Source: Anaeramoeba flamelloides (taxonomy: Eukaryota; Metamonada; Anaeramoebidae). Taken from it: a stretch of 64,000 bases of DNA. The translations under genes and the position numbers were made by a program. The DNA lies in the NCBI GenBank assembly GCA_027625915.1, contig JANTQA010000021.1, forward strand, positions 496,001 to 560,000. The letters run 5' to 3'. The notes beneath the pieces were generated by a model that saw nothing but the letters and a program-made list of their open reading frames with translations, had not been told where the DNA came from and searched no databases. Below, one piece after another: positions 24,328 through 37,065 of the stretch (position 1 is the first letter of the stretch; each line of letters begins with the position of its first letter).

Positions 24328-25240
24328 ATGAAGAAACTTAGTTGGACTTCTAAATTACTTTGTAAGATTGTTAAATCGGGAAGGATACCAAACCACATTG
24401 CCTTTATCATGGATGGGAATCGGAGGTTTGCAACAACACAAAACCTCTCGGGGCATAAAGGGCATCTCTTTGGATTTCACAAACTCGAAGAAACCTTACA
24501 GTGGTGTAGCGAGCTTGGTATCAAGAATGTGACAGTCTATGCGTTTTCAATTGAGAACTATAAGCGTCCCAAAAAAGAAGTCCAAACTTTAATGCGCCTT
24601 GCGGAAAAGCAATTCCAGTCTGTCATTGATGACCCTGGGTTCATTTCAAATTTGGGAATTAAAATCAGGATCATTGGCGAAAGGAGCCTAATCCCTAAAA
24701 AATTGAAGATCATTGGCGCAAAAGTTGAACAATTAACAAGAGGGAATACGAAAGGCACACTAAACGTTTGCTTTGGTTATACCTCAAGAAATGAAATTGT
24801 TCAAGGGATCAAAGATATTTCCACTTGCTTTCAAAAAAAAAAAAAAAAATGAAAAAAACACAAGCATAGATCACTTGACAAAGAGCAAACAAATCGACAC
24901 CAATTTATTAGACCAGAGCCTATTGTTGTCGGAAAACGGGAAAGCTGATCTAATAGTTAGAACAAGTGGCGAATGCAGACTAAGCGATTTCATGCTTTGG
25001 CAGGCTTCAGATGCCGTTCTTTCCTTTTTGCCCGCCTACTGGCCAGATTTCAAATTACACCATTTGCTGTGGGTAATCCTGTGGTTTCAACAGAATGAAA
25101 AATCAAAAAGAAACAACGTCACAGAGATCAAACTTTCACAAGAAAATCAAAAAATTTTAGAAATTATTAAAAAAAAAAGAGTAAAAAACATCGATAAATA
25201 TGCACAGAGGTATGATGAGGAAAACATAACAAACAAATAA
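24328..25240 (+). CDS. DHDDS: DHDDS-like cis-prenyltransferase, frame interrupted in an A17 run
   Basis: Makes the polyprenyl diphosphate precursor of dolichol, used for protein N-glycosylation in the ER, by adding cis isoprene units to farnesyl diphosphate. The start at 24328 (MKKLSW) aligns with the short N-terminus of human DHDDS. Conserved motifs are HIAFIMDGNRR (catalytic Asp29), YAFSIENYKR, LNVCFGYTSR and, in the second part, VRTSGECRLSDFMLWQ. The reading frame changes at 24833-24849, a run of 17 A; sequence on both sides is clearly DHDDS, so one extra or two missing bases separate the halves. A homopolymer sequencing error is the simplest cause; a true break or slippage is possible. 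There is no C-terminal RxG motif, as in animal DHDDS, whose partner NUS1 supplies it, so a separate NUS1-like subunit is expected. About 303 residues if continuous. Confidence 0.92.
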
Positions 25241-26919
25241 ATGTATTTATTTTGTTTTGTTTGGTTTTAGTTTTTTATATTGTCTTTTCTAATGTTTTTT
25301 GTATTTTTTTGAAAAAAGCGATGCTTGACATTACATCATCATAATTGTCGCAAAAATAATAAAAAAAAAAATATTAATATTAAACTAATTTTCAATTTTT
25401 TGATTGGGTTAACGTGAGTGGAACAAATTCTAAATGTACCATTTTTTGAGAGGTTTTGTTGTTTGTCTAATTAGTCAATGAAACAAACTGTTTCTGTATT
25501 TTGTGTTTTTTTAAAATACATATTAATGAACTTCATTGAATTGTCCTCAATAAGAGTGCTTGAAGATATTGGAACCAGACAATTAACTTGGTTCACTCGC
25601 GATCTATTCTTAAGGAACTAGTAAACCAAAAAAAAACTTTTCTCTTAAATTTATTAGCAAATTCAAAAAAAAATTAACTTATCTTGAAATTGAAAAAAAA
25701 GTGAATAAATCTGATTACTAACAAAGTCAAACTTACTTTTAATACTATTTTCCGAACTGAATTATTGTTTTTAAAAGTATGATCCATTTTTTCTCATATT
25801 TTTAAAAGTTCAAAATTCAACATATTTCTGAATTATTTAAAAAAAATTATTTTCTTTGAAAGAAGAAAGAAATTACATTGTCTATATTGGAAGTGTACAA
25901 AAACACCCTTTAATAATAAAACCACTAAGTTTTGGAAAAACCTCAGTTTAATAAATCCACTTTTTTTCCCAAAAATTTATTCAATTATTATTTTAAACTA
26001 GAAAAAAATAGAATTTTTTTGATTCAAAGAACAGTTCAAAATCAAATTTTTTACTTTTTGTTGGACTAAAAAATACTAGAAAAAAAACCAAACACTTGAT
26101 TTAAAAACCACCCGAAATACTTTTTTAAAACTTTGAAAAATCAATTATATCACCTAAAAGAGAAATACCTTTTCATTTGATTATTTTAAATGTAGAACTA
26201 ATAATACAGTCTTGATTATTTCAATGGGTTTGTAATGGCCCAAATATTAAAATGTATCAAAAGACTTTACGATTATTTTTCAATTTTTTTAAAGATTTTC
26301 AAACAAATAAAATTATCTCAATTCAATAATTCTTTTAAAAAAAAAAATTAAAAAATCTTATTAGATTGTATATTTATATAATAAATGACCTTAATTTATA
26401 CTCGTTATAATTAAAAAGGAATATTGCCTATTCTTTAAATAAAAATACTTTTAATAAATTATTTGGAAATAAAATAAATATTCATTTTTTCAGAATCTTC
26501 AATGATTCGATTATTGGTTATATTTTTATTGTATTTTTAAAATAAGATTAAATTTACCTTGTTATTTGAATATGTAAATCACTGAAAATTTCTAAAAGTG
26601 AGATTTTCTAAAAAATGGATATTTTTTTACAATTTTTTTTTTCTTATATAAAATACAAAAATTCAAACAAAAAAAAGGATCCATATCTTTTAAATTGAGT
26701 ATATAAAGTGGAAAAAATCAATATAATTAAAAAATGATAACTCCTTTCGATAATTTTGCTGAGGGGTATTTTCTTACCAAGTCTAATTGAATTCTTGTAT
26801 AAATAAGTACCCTGTTGAATTTTTATCCGTAAAAATTTATTATTAAATTATCATTGTATTGGTTTCAATTCTAATATAATAATTTTATGTTATCTTTTTC
26901 CCAATCAAAATTTTCATTA

Positions 26920-27115
26920 CAGTCAGTTCCACTTTTAAGGCACAAACTTTCAACAAAATTTAAGGCACAAAAAAATTCTCAAATAAAGGCACAAAATTCA
27001 AAGTTTAGTAAAATAATTTGTAAAAAAAAATATTCCAAATTTTGTGCCTTTATTTGAGAGTTTTTTGTGCCTTAAATTTCGTTTAAAGTTTGTGCCTTAA
27101 AAGTGGAACTGACTG
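26920..27115. mobile_element. TA-flanked hairpin MITE (Tc1/mariner type), copy 1
   Basis: 196 bp, almost wholly palindromic. The left arm begins CAGTCAGTTCCACTTTTAAG and the right arm ends in its exact complement; arms continue with GGCACAAACTTT and AATTTAAGGCACAAA blocks over roughly 80 bp or more. TA lies directly on both sides (26918-26919 and 27116-27117), the classic Tc1/mariner target duplication. No coding capacity. This is the best preserved of three copies. Confidence 0.93.
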
Positions 27116-27918
27116 TAGTTTTTTTTGAAATTTTTAATTGTCATTAAATGTAGTCTAAAACTGACGCTTTCTAATTTATTTTTTGAGTTAAATAGCTTAA
27201 TTGTATTAATTAAAATTCTTATTTGATCGATTTTTGATTCTGTTTTATATGTTAATCTAGTGGAGAGGTGAATAGATTGTTCAAAATTGTGCATTTTTTT
27301 TTTTATTGATCCAAACACTATTTGATTCAAAATTTTTTATGTTCGATTGAAAAAAAAAAAAACTAAAAAATATTTGCTAATACATACTGATTTATTGATT
27401 TAGTTAATTTACACCATTGGTGTGTGTGTTTTTTTTTTTTGAATAATAATCAGGTATTTTTTTTAAGACTCTTTTTAAAGTTCTGAATTTATTTTACAAA
27501 TTACACTCTTTTTCCGAAAAAATTCCTAAATATTTTATTTTGATAAATTTTTTGATTTATATATTCTTTCTGTGTTTCGGTTTATTCACAATTCTTCAAC
27601 AATGATATCTTTTAATTAATCCTTTTTTAATATTTTTGATATGAATTCTTTGGTTATCTAAATTAAAATTTTCTACTAGCCTCGAAAATGTTTGGAAAGG
27701 TGTGGGTTTTTTTTAATTGAAAGATAACAAATAAAGTCAAATTTTAATGGTAAAAAAATACTTGATCAACTCTCAATGCTTCTTTTTTATATAAATTATT
27801 TCACTTTATTTTATTTTTTTGGTTTTTGATATATTTATCAACAAGATAGCAAACTGGAATGTAAATTAATCAATAAAAACAATTTTTAATATATATTTTG
27901 TTAATAAAGAATTCTCTG

Positions 27919-27921
<3 letters not shown>

Positions 27922-27965
<44 letters not shown>
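27922..27965. repeat. AT dinucleotide microsatellite
   Basis: About 44 bases of uninterrupted AT/TA, the longest such run in the window. Likely length-polymorphic. Confidence 0.95.
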
Positions 27966-27968
<3 letters not shown>

Positions 27969-29167
27969 AGTTTTTTTATTTCAAATAATAGTGTATAAAC
28001 CACAATATTTCTAGCTGAGTTTTTAAAAAATTCAAATTTAAAATCTGATACCAAATCCCAGATGTCTTCTTTTCCTTAATAGTTATTTTTTAGCAAAATT
28101 TTTACAAATAAATTATTAGGTTTCTTTAATAATCCATACACTCATGTGTAAATTTGTGTTTCAGCATAAAAACCGTATATATTTTTTTCAAGATAGCCTA
28201 TACATTAATTGATTAATAAAATATACATTAGCCCTTTGTAATTCTGATTTTGGTTTCTATGAGTTCTACCATTTCATAAAAAAAACTCCCAAAATGAAAG
28301 ATCAAATATAAAATTTATCTTGAAATCAAGATATTCTTGAGAAAATTTTTATCAATAAAAACTTTTAGAAAAAAATAAGAAATGAAAAAAAAATTTTCAG
28401 CAAATCTCATTCTGAATATTAATTTTGCTGAAAATATCAAATAGTTTCTCATTCAAAATTGATTTGAACATAGTTATAATATTGAGTACTGATCTAGATG
28501 TTATATTGGAACCAGAAGAGAGGTTAAAGTATAGCTTTTATTTGGGATATGGATTTAATACTCATAACACAAATTGCCCTACCCTAAGATTTTAAAAAAA
28601 GAGTCTTTTCACATTTTATGAACATTCGAGTATAATCTAAATTCTATTCATCAACAACAGAAACGAATATTACATTTCTACTTGGTTGGCGTCAACCTAT
28701 TAAAAGTAAATTTTGAGACAATTATTGGATATTTAGATTCACAAATGTAATGAATCTTGGATTTTTGTACCAAAATAAATTTGAATAAAAACAAAGGATG
28801 ACTCTTACTTTTAAAAAAGTGATGCACTTGTCCCTTAATAAATCAGTCAATTTATTCCAATTTCTCAAAAATTGTTGAAGCTAATTTGTTGAAAAATTAC
28901 ACACCTTACCACCCAAAAGAATCATAATTAAAATTTTCTATAATTGTAGTCTTCTTCCTTAATAAGCTTTGGGAAAAGAAAAAAAAATATCAATTTAGAA
29001 AAACAAATACTTCTTTGCGAAAAGGAAACAACATAACATTTTACGAAAAAAGACATTGAAAAAGTAGTCATCTATTTTGAATCGATACTATCTCTGAAAT
29101 CGTTCCAAGAAATTAATATAATTTTTTATTTTTTTTAATTTGTTTACAAATTACTTATACATAATTT

Positions 29168-29645
29168 ATGACACAGTCACGTGACGAACTTCATGAATTA
29201 AGACTAAAACTTTCAGGAGAAAACGCTTCTCATCAAAAAGAAGCTGTTAAGCAAGTTGTTGCTTATATGACAGTTGGTAAAGATGTTTCTAGTTTATTTA
29301 CCGAAGTACTAAAATGTATGACGACCGAAGATCTTGAAATGAAAAAACTTGTTTATCTTTACTTAATGACCTATGCAAAATTCAAACCAGATCTTTCAAT
29401 TCTTGTTGTCAATTCTTTTATTCAAGTAAATTCGTTGATTTTTTGGTTTTTTTCTCTTTTTTCACAAAAAAAAAATACAAAAAAAAAAAAAACTATGAAA
29501 AAGAATGCAATAAAACAGCCTCTATAATTTCCTAACAAAAGTTGCTTAGACTATTTAAGAATAGTCCTATTTCTTTCTTTTTTTGGAAAGCAAAAATAAC
29601 AATAAAATCCGATCCCTAAATAATTAAACCCTTTTTCCTTTTTAT

Positions 29646-29687
<42 letters not shown>

Positions 29688-32600
29688 GCCAAAGATGAAA
29701 ATCCTCTTGTTCGTGCATTAGCTATCAGAACCATGGGTAGTATTAGAGTTGAAGAAGTTACTGAATACCTTTGTCAACCACTTCGTAGATGCCTTAAGGT
29801 ATATTTACATTTTTTTTTTTTTTTTTCCTTCTGTTCAAAACCAGACTATTAGTCAACAACTCTTTTTTATTTTTCTTTTCCCTTTGTAATACAATTTTGA
29901 AAAAACCCAAACAATTGCTTAAATAATATATCCCAAACCTACTATCTTTTTTTTTTTTTTTACTCAACATATTTTTCGTTAAAAACTAACAATCTCTCAA
30001 AATTAAAAATAAAAAAAAATTTTCCTTCATAAACAACCACCAACAAAACAAATGAAACAAAAAATCTAAAAAAAAAAACAAATGACACAAAAGGACGCCG
30101 ATCCGTATGTAAGAAAAACAGCAGCACTTTGTGTGGCCAAATTGTTTGAAATGGATCCAGAATTAATTGAATCCCAAGGCTTTATTGAAGACTTATTAGA
30201 ACTAATTACTGATTCCAATTCAATGGTTGTCTCAAACGCCTTAGCGGCACTACAGGAGATCAATTCTGTTGCGTCCAAGCCTGTGTTTGTGATTGACAAA
30301 AAAAACCTGAGCAAAATTTTGAATGCAATGGGCGAAGCTAACGAGTGGTCTCAAGTCTTCATTTTGGATACGCTTTCCACTTACACCCCACGCAACGAGC
30401 GCGAAGCAGAATCCTTAATTGAAAGGATCATTCCAAGGATGTCCCATAAGAATGCAGCAGTTGTCTTGTCTTCTGTAAGGGCAATCCTTCAGTTCATGTC
30501 CAATATTGAAAATAAAAAGGTTCTGGAAACATACTATAAAAAAATGGCGCCATCTTTAGTCTCATTGCTAACTAATCCACCAGAAGTGCAATATGTTGCT
30601 TTGAAAAACATTAATTTGATTGTTCAAAAATACCCAACAATTTTGAAAGGATCCCACAAAGTATTCTTTTGTAGATATAATGATCCTACTTATGTCAAGA
30701 TGGAAAAATTGGAAATTTTAATAATGTTGGCAAATGAAAACAATGTCGAAGCTTTATTAAAGGAATTTAAAGTATACGCACAAGAGGTGGATGTAAGTTT
30801 TGTGAGAAAGGCAGTTAGAGCAATCGGTTTGGCCGCAATAAAAATACCATCGGCCACTCAACGTTGTATAAAGCATTTACTTTCTTTAATTAAAAGTCAA
30901 ATTCATTATGTTACTCAAGAAGTAGTCGTTGTTGTTAAAGTAATTATTCAATTCTCAATTCTTTTTATTTATCATTATTCTTGAATTTTTTTTTTTTTTT
31001 TTTTTTTAAACATAGTTTTAAAAAATTGTTACTTCAAAACAGTTTCTCAAAAAATCATGAAAATATTTCTAAACAAGTTTGTCAACTGTTTTATTATCGA
31101 CTTTTGAAAAAATTTTTGCCAGACTTTTTTAAAACAAACAAAAATTTTTTTGATAATATTTTTATAAATCCTAGATTCTATTTTTTATCAAATTATGTAA
31201 AAAATAATTTAAATTTTAAAAAACAGATTAGGATTATCGTGACTAAAAAATGTAAAAAAATTATAAAAAATACAATAAATGTCTTTTTTTAAATACTTTA
31301 AAAAATTATTTAAAATATTCAAATATCAATTTAAAAGACTTCAAATCTGCATAGCACTACAAGGAGAATCTCTTTCAAAACAAAAATTATAAATTTTTAA
31401 CCTTTTCAAATGTCTTTTGAATAAAACTTATTGAATACAAAGATGTAAAAATACTAATAAATTTTTTTTTAAATTATTAAATGATGCAGATAAATAAAAA
31501 TGAACAGTATCTGTTGCACAATGTAAATAATAAACGACTAAAAAATGATAAATTTTAAAAAATAACCCCTTTTTGAAAACAATAAATCTGTTTTTTTAAT
31601 TTTTTTCTCTCCTAGAGTAATAAAATTATTAATACTATTATTTTAAAGAACGTTTTGCAAAATACTGTAATTTTATATTAATTCTTTTATTAATATTTCG
31701 TTTTTCTTGAATATCAATTTTTTTTTAATATTTTTTGAAAACAATCAATAACCATCAATTTAATATTGGTTCAATTTTCAAAAGAGTCAAGTATTCTATT
31801 AACCAAAGGAATTGTCTACCGAACTTGATAATTTAATAATTGAGGTATCATGATAAGAAAATATTTTCTTCAATAATATTCCTTACGACATACAGAATTT
31901 CAATCTTTTAGTAAGTTGTTACAAGAATTGTTATATTAATTATTTTCATTTCAATCAAGTTATAGATCTATTTGAACACCAAATAATTAACTCAATAAAA
32001 GGAATAAAATATTGGATTTTTTTTTTTTTTTTTTTACACTTCAAAAATATAACTTTTTATAAAAAAAAAATATATTTATATATATATATAACTTTTTTTC
32101 ACAAAAACACAATGTAGGTGTTCAGGTAATCATTTTTAATCCGATTAGTTTTCATCTTGAAGTATTTTAAAAGACTTTTTAGAGTTTTAAAAATAATTTT
32201 TATTTTTATTTATCTACTTTTTTCGTGATCAAATAAAATAATTAAAAGAGATTAGAAAGAACACCGTTAACTGGAATCAAAATTATTACTTTGTTGAATT
32301 CCTTGGATTATTAAAAAAGACATCGGTAGCATCTCTAAAACTTTGATGTTTTCACTTGTTGTATTCTCACTCTTATCATAACCTTTCCAATTTCAGAAAA
32401 AAAGTTCAATTATAGTTAGGGAGTGTTACACATATAGGAATAAATTTTCACTTTTTTTTACCTATTTCATAAGGAAAAGAAAAAATAGATTTTATATTTT
32501 CTATCTTTATCATTGATTTTTATTATTTAAAGTGCTTCATTCAAAATAAATTTATTTTCAAAGTACCAAATAATAACTTTAGAATTTTAATAATTAATTC

Positions 32601-34569
32601 ATTTAAACAATAATTTTTACTTGTCCTGTTTTTCATCTTTGTAAACTTGAAATAAAAACATAAAAGAAATAAAGATTAATTTTAAAAACTAATTAATTTA
32701 TTGATTTCTTTTTCAAGATTAAATTACAAATTAATATTCAAAAACTAAATTAAGAAAGTCAATCCTAGTTAAAATTTATGAATAATTTTTGTTGATAATT
32801 TTACAAATAATCAGAAAGAAATCAACATAAAAAGAAAAACTGTGCTAAAATTATTATCTATTTTAAATAAATCTAGTTTAAATTTTTCCATTGTCCTTTC
32901 TTTAAATTAATACAAAAGTGATTAGGATATTCCTTAATTATTTCTGATATTTCCGATTGAAACAAAAAAAAAAATAAACAATAAAAAATAAATATTAAAA
33001 TTAAAAATTCAACTGATTCAAAAAAAAACGAAAAACAAAAAAAAAAAACAAAAAACAAAAAAAAAACAATAGGATATTTTCAGAAAATACCCAAATAAAT
33101 ATGAAAGTATTATTGGAACATTATGTAATAGTTTGACAACTTTAGATGACATTGAATCAAAATCATCAATGATTTGGATCATTGGGCAGTATGCCGATCG
33201 TATTGAAAATTCTGATGAACTATTAGAAAGCTTTTTAGAAAGCTTTGATGAAGAAAACCCAGAAGTACAATTGCAGTTACTTACTTCAACTGTAAAACTA
33301 TTTCTTCACAAGCCAGAAGATACTCAAGAATTACTTCAGGATGTGCTATCGACCGCAACCCAGGAATCCGAAAATCCAGATTTAAGAGAAAGGGCATATA
33401 TCTATTGGAGGATGTTAAGTACTGATCCTGATGTAGCCAAGGAGATCATTTTGGGAGAAAAGCCCTTGATCGAAGGTACTAATAGAAAATATCATATCGA
33501 TCTTCTTGAAACATTATTATTTAATATCCCCTCGTTATCTTCGGTCTTCCATAAGCCCCCAGAAAACTTTGTTACGAACATTAAGGTCTTTTTACGTGAA
33601 GATGAAGAAATTGAAAATGATGAGGAAGGTATTTTACAGGTTGAAGAGGAAAGAGAAAAAGAAGAGGAGAAGAAGCAAGAAGAAACAACAAATACGAACC
33701 AAAATATTGGATCACTAATTGATTTTAATAGTGAATCAAAGCAACAACAAAATCAAAATATCCAACAACAAAAGACAACACATGTGGTCCAAAGCCAAGA
33801 CATTAGACAGAATAAAAATAATAACCAAGACGAATATGGAATGGGGTTATCTCAAATGAATGTTGAAATCCCAAAAAAATTAATTTTAGACGCTGAAAAG
33901 GGCGAAGGGCTCGAAATCAAAGGGATCTTCCAACGCCGTGAAAATTCCATTTTTTACGAATTAAGCTTGACCAATAAAACACAGGCGCCAATTGGAGGAT
34001 TTGCGTGCGTTTTTAATACAAACTCCTTTGGTTTGAAGCCCAGTGGATGGCTGTTAGATGGTGTGCTAATGCCAATGCAAACCAGAGTTTCATCTATACC
34101 ATGCCCAATCGAAACCTCTCACATCAAACACCAAAATAACCAAATTAGTAATCTCGTGCAAATTGCCATTGGCAAAGATTCTCAAGTCTATTATTGCCAA
34201 GACGAAGTCCCATTTACAGTCTTTTGTACTGAAGACGGCAAATTGGGCAGATCAGAATTCTTAAAATCTTGGAAAAATATACCAGATGAAGTTGAAAGCC
34301 TAAAGGAAATCACAGACTTAACAGAATCAAATTCAAATATCATCAAATTAAAATTAGAAAATAAAAACATTTTTTTCGTCGCAAAACGAAAAGCTGATGA
34401 GTTAGAAATAATGTATTTTTCTTTAAAAACTCCAATGACAGATTACATTCTACTTGAACTTGCTATAGATTCTAATTCAAACACTATCCAATTGGCTACA
34501 AGAACAAACAACACAGACTTTGAGGGAATGGTAGAATTAGAAATTGAAAAGATTTTAAAAGAATATTAA
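29168..34569 (+). CDS. AP2B1: Beta-adaptin large subunit of the AP-1/AP-2 clathrin adaptor, 4 exons
   Basis: A large subunit of the heterotetrameric adaptor that links clathrin to cargo at the plasma membrane or trans-Golgi. Exons are 29168-29425, 29685-29798, 30094-30939 and 33073-34569, all in phase 0, giving 904 residues (human beta subunits are about 940). The trunk (about 1-580) follows human AP2B1 closely: [73 protein letters not shown], and [19 protein letters not shown] hinge (about 580-670) is acidic then Gln-rich and holds SLIDFN, close to a clathrin box but with Asn where an acidic residue is usual. A beta-ear follows (GLEIKGIF..., [25 protein letters not shown]). Introns are 259, 295 and 2,133 bp. 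AP-1 and AP-2 beta cannot be told apart by eye; many protists have one shared beta. Confidence 0.95.
29426..29684 (+). other. Beta-adaptin intron 1 with poly-A 3' end
   Basis: Donor GTAAAT; the acceptor AG follows a run of 37 A (29647-29683), with no adjacent pyrimidine tract. Both flanking exons are fixed by close similarity to human beta-adaptin (NSFIQ joined to [13 protein letters not shown]), so the acceptor position is secure. Confidence 0.9.
30940..33072 (+). other. Beta-adaptin intron 3
   Basis: A 2,133 bp intron between VVVVK and DIFRKYPNK, which are adjacent in human beta-adaptin. Donor GTAATT, acceptor TAG in an A-rich context. A 103-codon frame at 30981-31292 inside it is Phe/Lys/Asn-rich and not recognised; I treat it as non-coding. 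No inverted-repeat element was identified here. Confidence 0.85.
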
Positions 34570-37065
34570 TTTTTTCATTAAAAAAACAATACATTTTAAT
34601 TTGTTTTTATTTCATTTCATTTCTTAGAAATATATTTTACTAAATTATATTAACTATTCGTTTATTATTTATTTATTGATTATTTATTTTTAGCTTTTTT
34701 TTTTTTTTTTTTATTTTTTATTTTATTTATTCAGATCTTTCTTTTTTATAATTTTTCTTTTAAGAAATTTATTTCAATTCAAAATATAAACAATCAATAA
34801 AATTATGTTCTTGTTAATTTTACAATTTAATTTTGATCTTGAATTTATTTTATAATATTTTCAAAATTTGTGGAACGATGGTATAGATTTTTTAAAGGTA
34901 AAAAGAAAAATTCAAAATTGAAATCAAAGATTAAACAATAGTTAGTATTTTTAATAAAAGTATAGGAAATAAATGACAAGTTTATCTTGTCTTTCTTGGA
35001 TTTCAAAGTTTATTTGCTTCTTATCGCAATGAAAATTTAGAATAAAATATAAATCAGAAAAATTTCATATTTATCAAAATATAAATCCTCAAAAGTAAAC
35101 TCAAATCTTTTTTCCTGCATTTCAAGATAGATCTTGTTAAGGGGAGCAAAAACAACATGTATAAACTGAAATTGAGATATGTGATGGTTTATTAAAAAAT
35201 AAACTATATTCCAAAAATTTGGACACAGCTTAAACAGTTGAAAGAATAGCAATACTACACTATAGATTCAATTTAGAAAGAATTTTGATTTTATAAATTA
35301 TTTTCATTTATTGTCTTTTTTGCCATTGTTTTCATTTCCTTTTTTCCAGTTAAGTAATCTGTTTCGTTAGATCTCGAAAATTTTTTTCAATGGTTGATAT
35401 AAGGTTAGTGTTGAGTTTGTTTAATAGAAAAATCACATACAATTGGTTGATGTTAGCTTATCATTTGATGGATCAATAATTGTTGTTGAAATTTCAACAA
35501 ATTTACCAATATATTTTTTTGTGCCGCTCGTTTCATTATTTTGGACACACCGGTTTTTATTTTTGAGTTTTATATTTTTTTTTTTTTTGGATTAAAATGA
35601 TTACTTATTAAAACATTAATAAACTGTAACTTAAATATTGTTTTATATTAGGTTTGGAAAAATACAATAAATTGAGTTTTATTTTGCCTATTTTTGATTT
35701 TGGGTGGGTCCAAATTTTTGGAATGGGGTTTATATTGGTGCGTCTAAGTTCTAAACACTCCAAAGATTTTAAAAAATAATTTAAATGATTCAAAATATAC
35801 CCAATTAAAATTACAGAGTAAAATATATTTAAAAAAAAAAAAATTTCCAAGACTATTTATTTTTTTTCAAACCTGATATTTTTCTTTGTGAAATTTAAGC
35901 AAATCATTTTTGATAACTACCAATTAGAAAGAGATTAGAACTCTTAAAAGTACAAGATGGTATTGTACTTACTGGGTTAAGATTTTTTAGAATTCCTTGT
36001 ATTATTCGGCAAAGTTTGAATATTTTCTGATCTACTTATTTCCGATTCTAACAAAGGAAAATTTGGAGTATTTTACAAATAAATTTTACTTTAAAAATGT
36101 TATTTAAAGTTATTTTAATGAATTTTTGCAACTTAAAATTAAATATAATAAAAAAACGTTTAGAGGGGAGCAAAAGATAAACCATTCTTATTTCCCAAAG
36201 TAGATTTTACAATTTAATTTCACTTTTAATTTCAGTATTTAAAGTATGTATTAAAATAAAAGTAATAAATTATTTTTCAACAGGTACTTTGAATTTTAAA
36301 AAGCAAAAAAAAAATGTTGTTTTCTGATCCTCTTTGAAATTAATAAATAAGCAAAACAATTTGCTTTATGATTGACAGCACCTTAAAGTAGGTATTAATA
36401 TTTATTTTTTTAATTAACTTTTCTTATTTTTTATACTATATAATCTCTTTTTCTCTAAATTAAGGATCGAAATAAAAAAAAATGTATAAAAAATCCAATA
36501 ATGAAAAGTTTATAAAAATTATTGAGGTAAAACGTATGGGAGGTATCAGAAAATTTTAGCATAATTTATTCTTTAACCAAAAATAAATTTATATATGTTT
36601 TTATGAAACAAAAATGAAAATTGAGAAAAAAATTTTTTTACAAGTTTTTTTATTTTAATAAATAATTATTTTTAAAAAAAAACAAAAAGTTATTAAATTC
36701 AACAACAACCCTTAGGCCTTGAGTTTATTTTTAATTTTATTCAGAATACTATCAAATATTAAGAAGAAAATTTGCTCAATTGGCAAAAATGCTGTTATTC
36801 CATTTTTGAAAACGGAGTTAATGTGTGGAAAAAGAATAAAATTAATTTTAATGTTTTCAGGTTGGATTTAATTTGAGTGTGATTATTCTATATATATATA
36901 TATATATATATATCTTTCAAGAAATTAATTGGGTTTTTCTAATTAAATCCAAGAATTAACTGAATCAAAATTTGATGTTTTCTAAATAATTAATCTCCAA
37001 ACAATACTCAATTATCGAGATTTGCCAATATTTGATTGAATTATTCCAAGTGCAATTCTTTGAAG
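34570..37065. other. Intergenic between converging genes
   Basis: The beta-adaptin gene and the minus-strand small membrane-protein gene converge here. Contains a 17 bp perfect inverted repeat pair (35213-35229 and 35706-35722 approximately, ATTCCAAAAATTTGGAC and its complement), which may be ends of Tc1-like remnants, and a TA run near 36889-36913. No gene seen. Confidence 0.5.
36889..36913. repeat. TA dinucleotide microsatellite
   Basis: About 25 bases of uninterrupted TA/AT in intergenic DNA just downstream of the small membrane-protein gene. Confidence 0.93.

Larger units (their letters stand above)
25241..29167. other. Intergenic, AT-rich, one MITE
   Basis: A 3.9 kb spacer between two plus-strand genes. 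It contains the hairpin element at 26920-27115 and a long AT run at 27922-27965. The minus-strand 77-codon frame at 27097-27330 overlaps the hairpin element and is not supported as a gene. About 28440-28550 resembles 51655-51760 (shared TCAAAATTGATTTGAAC and nearby words), perhaps an old dispersed repeat. Confidence 0.5.

Noticed and set aside
27097-27720. Minus-strand series of protein-like short frames
   Set aside because: Overlaps a hairpin MITE, is dominated by Lys, Ile, Asn and Leu, and no family is recognisable; insufficient to call a pseudogene.
28440-28550. Similarity to 51655-51760
   Set aside because: Only about 100 bp with many differences; noted as a possible old repeat but too weak to list as a defined element.
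30981-31292. 103-codon frame in beta-adaptin intron 3
   Set aside because: Begins in a poly-Phe run and lacks any known motif; the flanking exons prove the region is spliced out.
32240-32340. Similarity to 35925-36010 (AGAGATTAGAA ... GAATTCCTTG...ATTATT)
   Set aside because: Landmarks are short and spacing differs; could be chance in AT-rich DNA.
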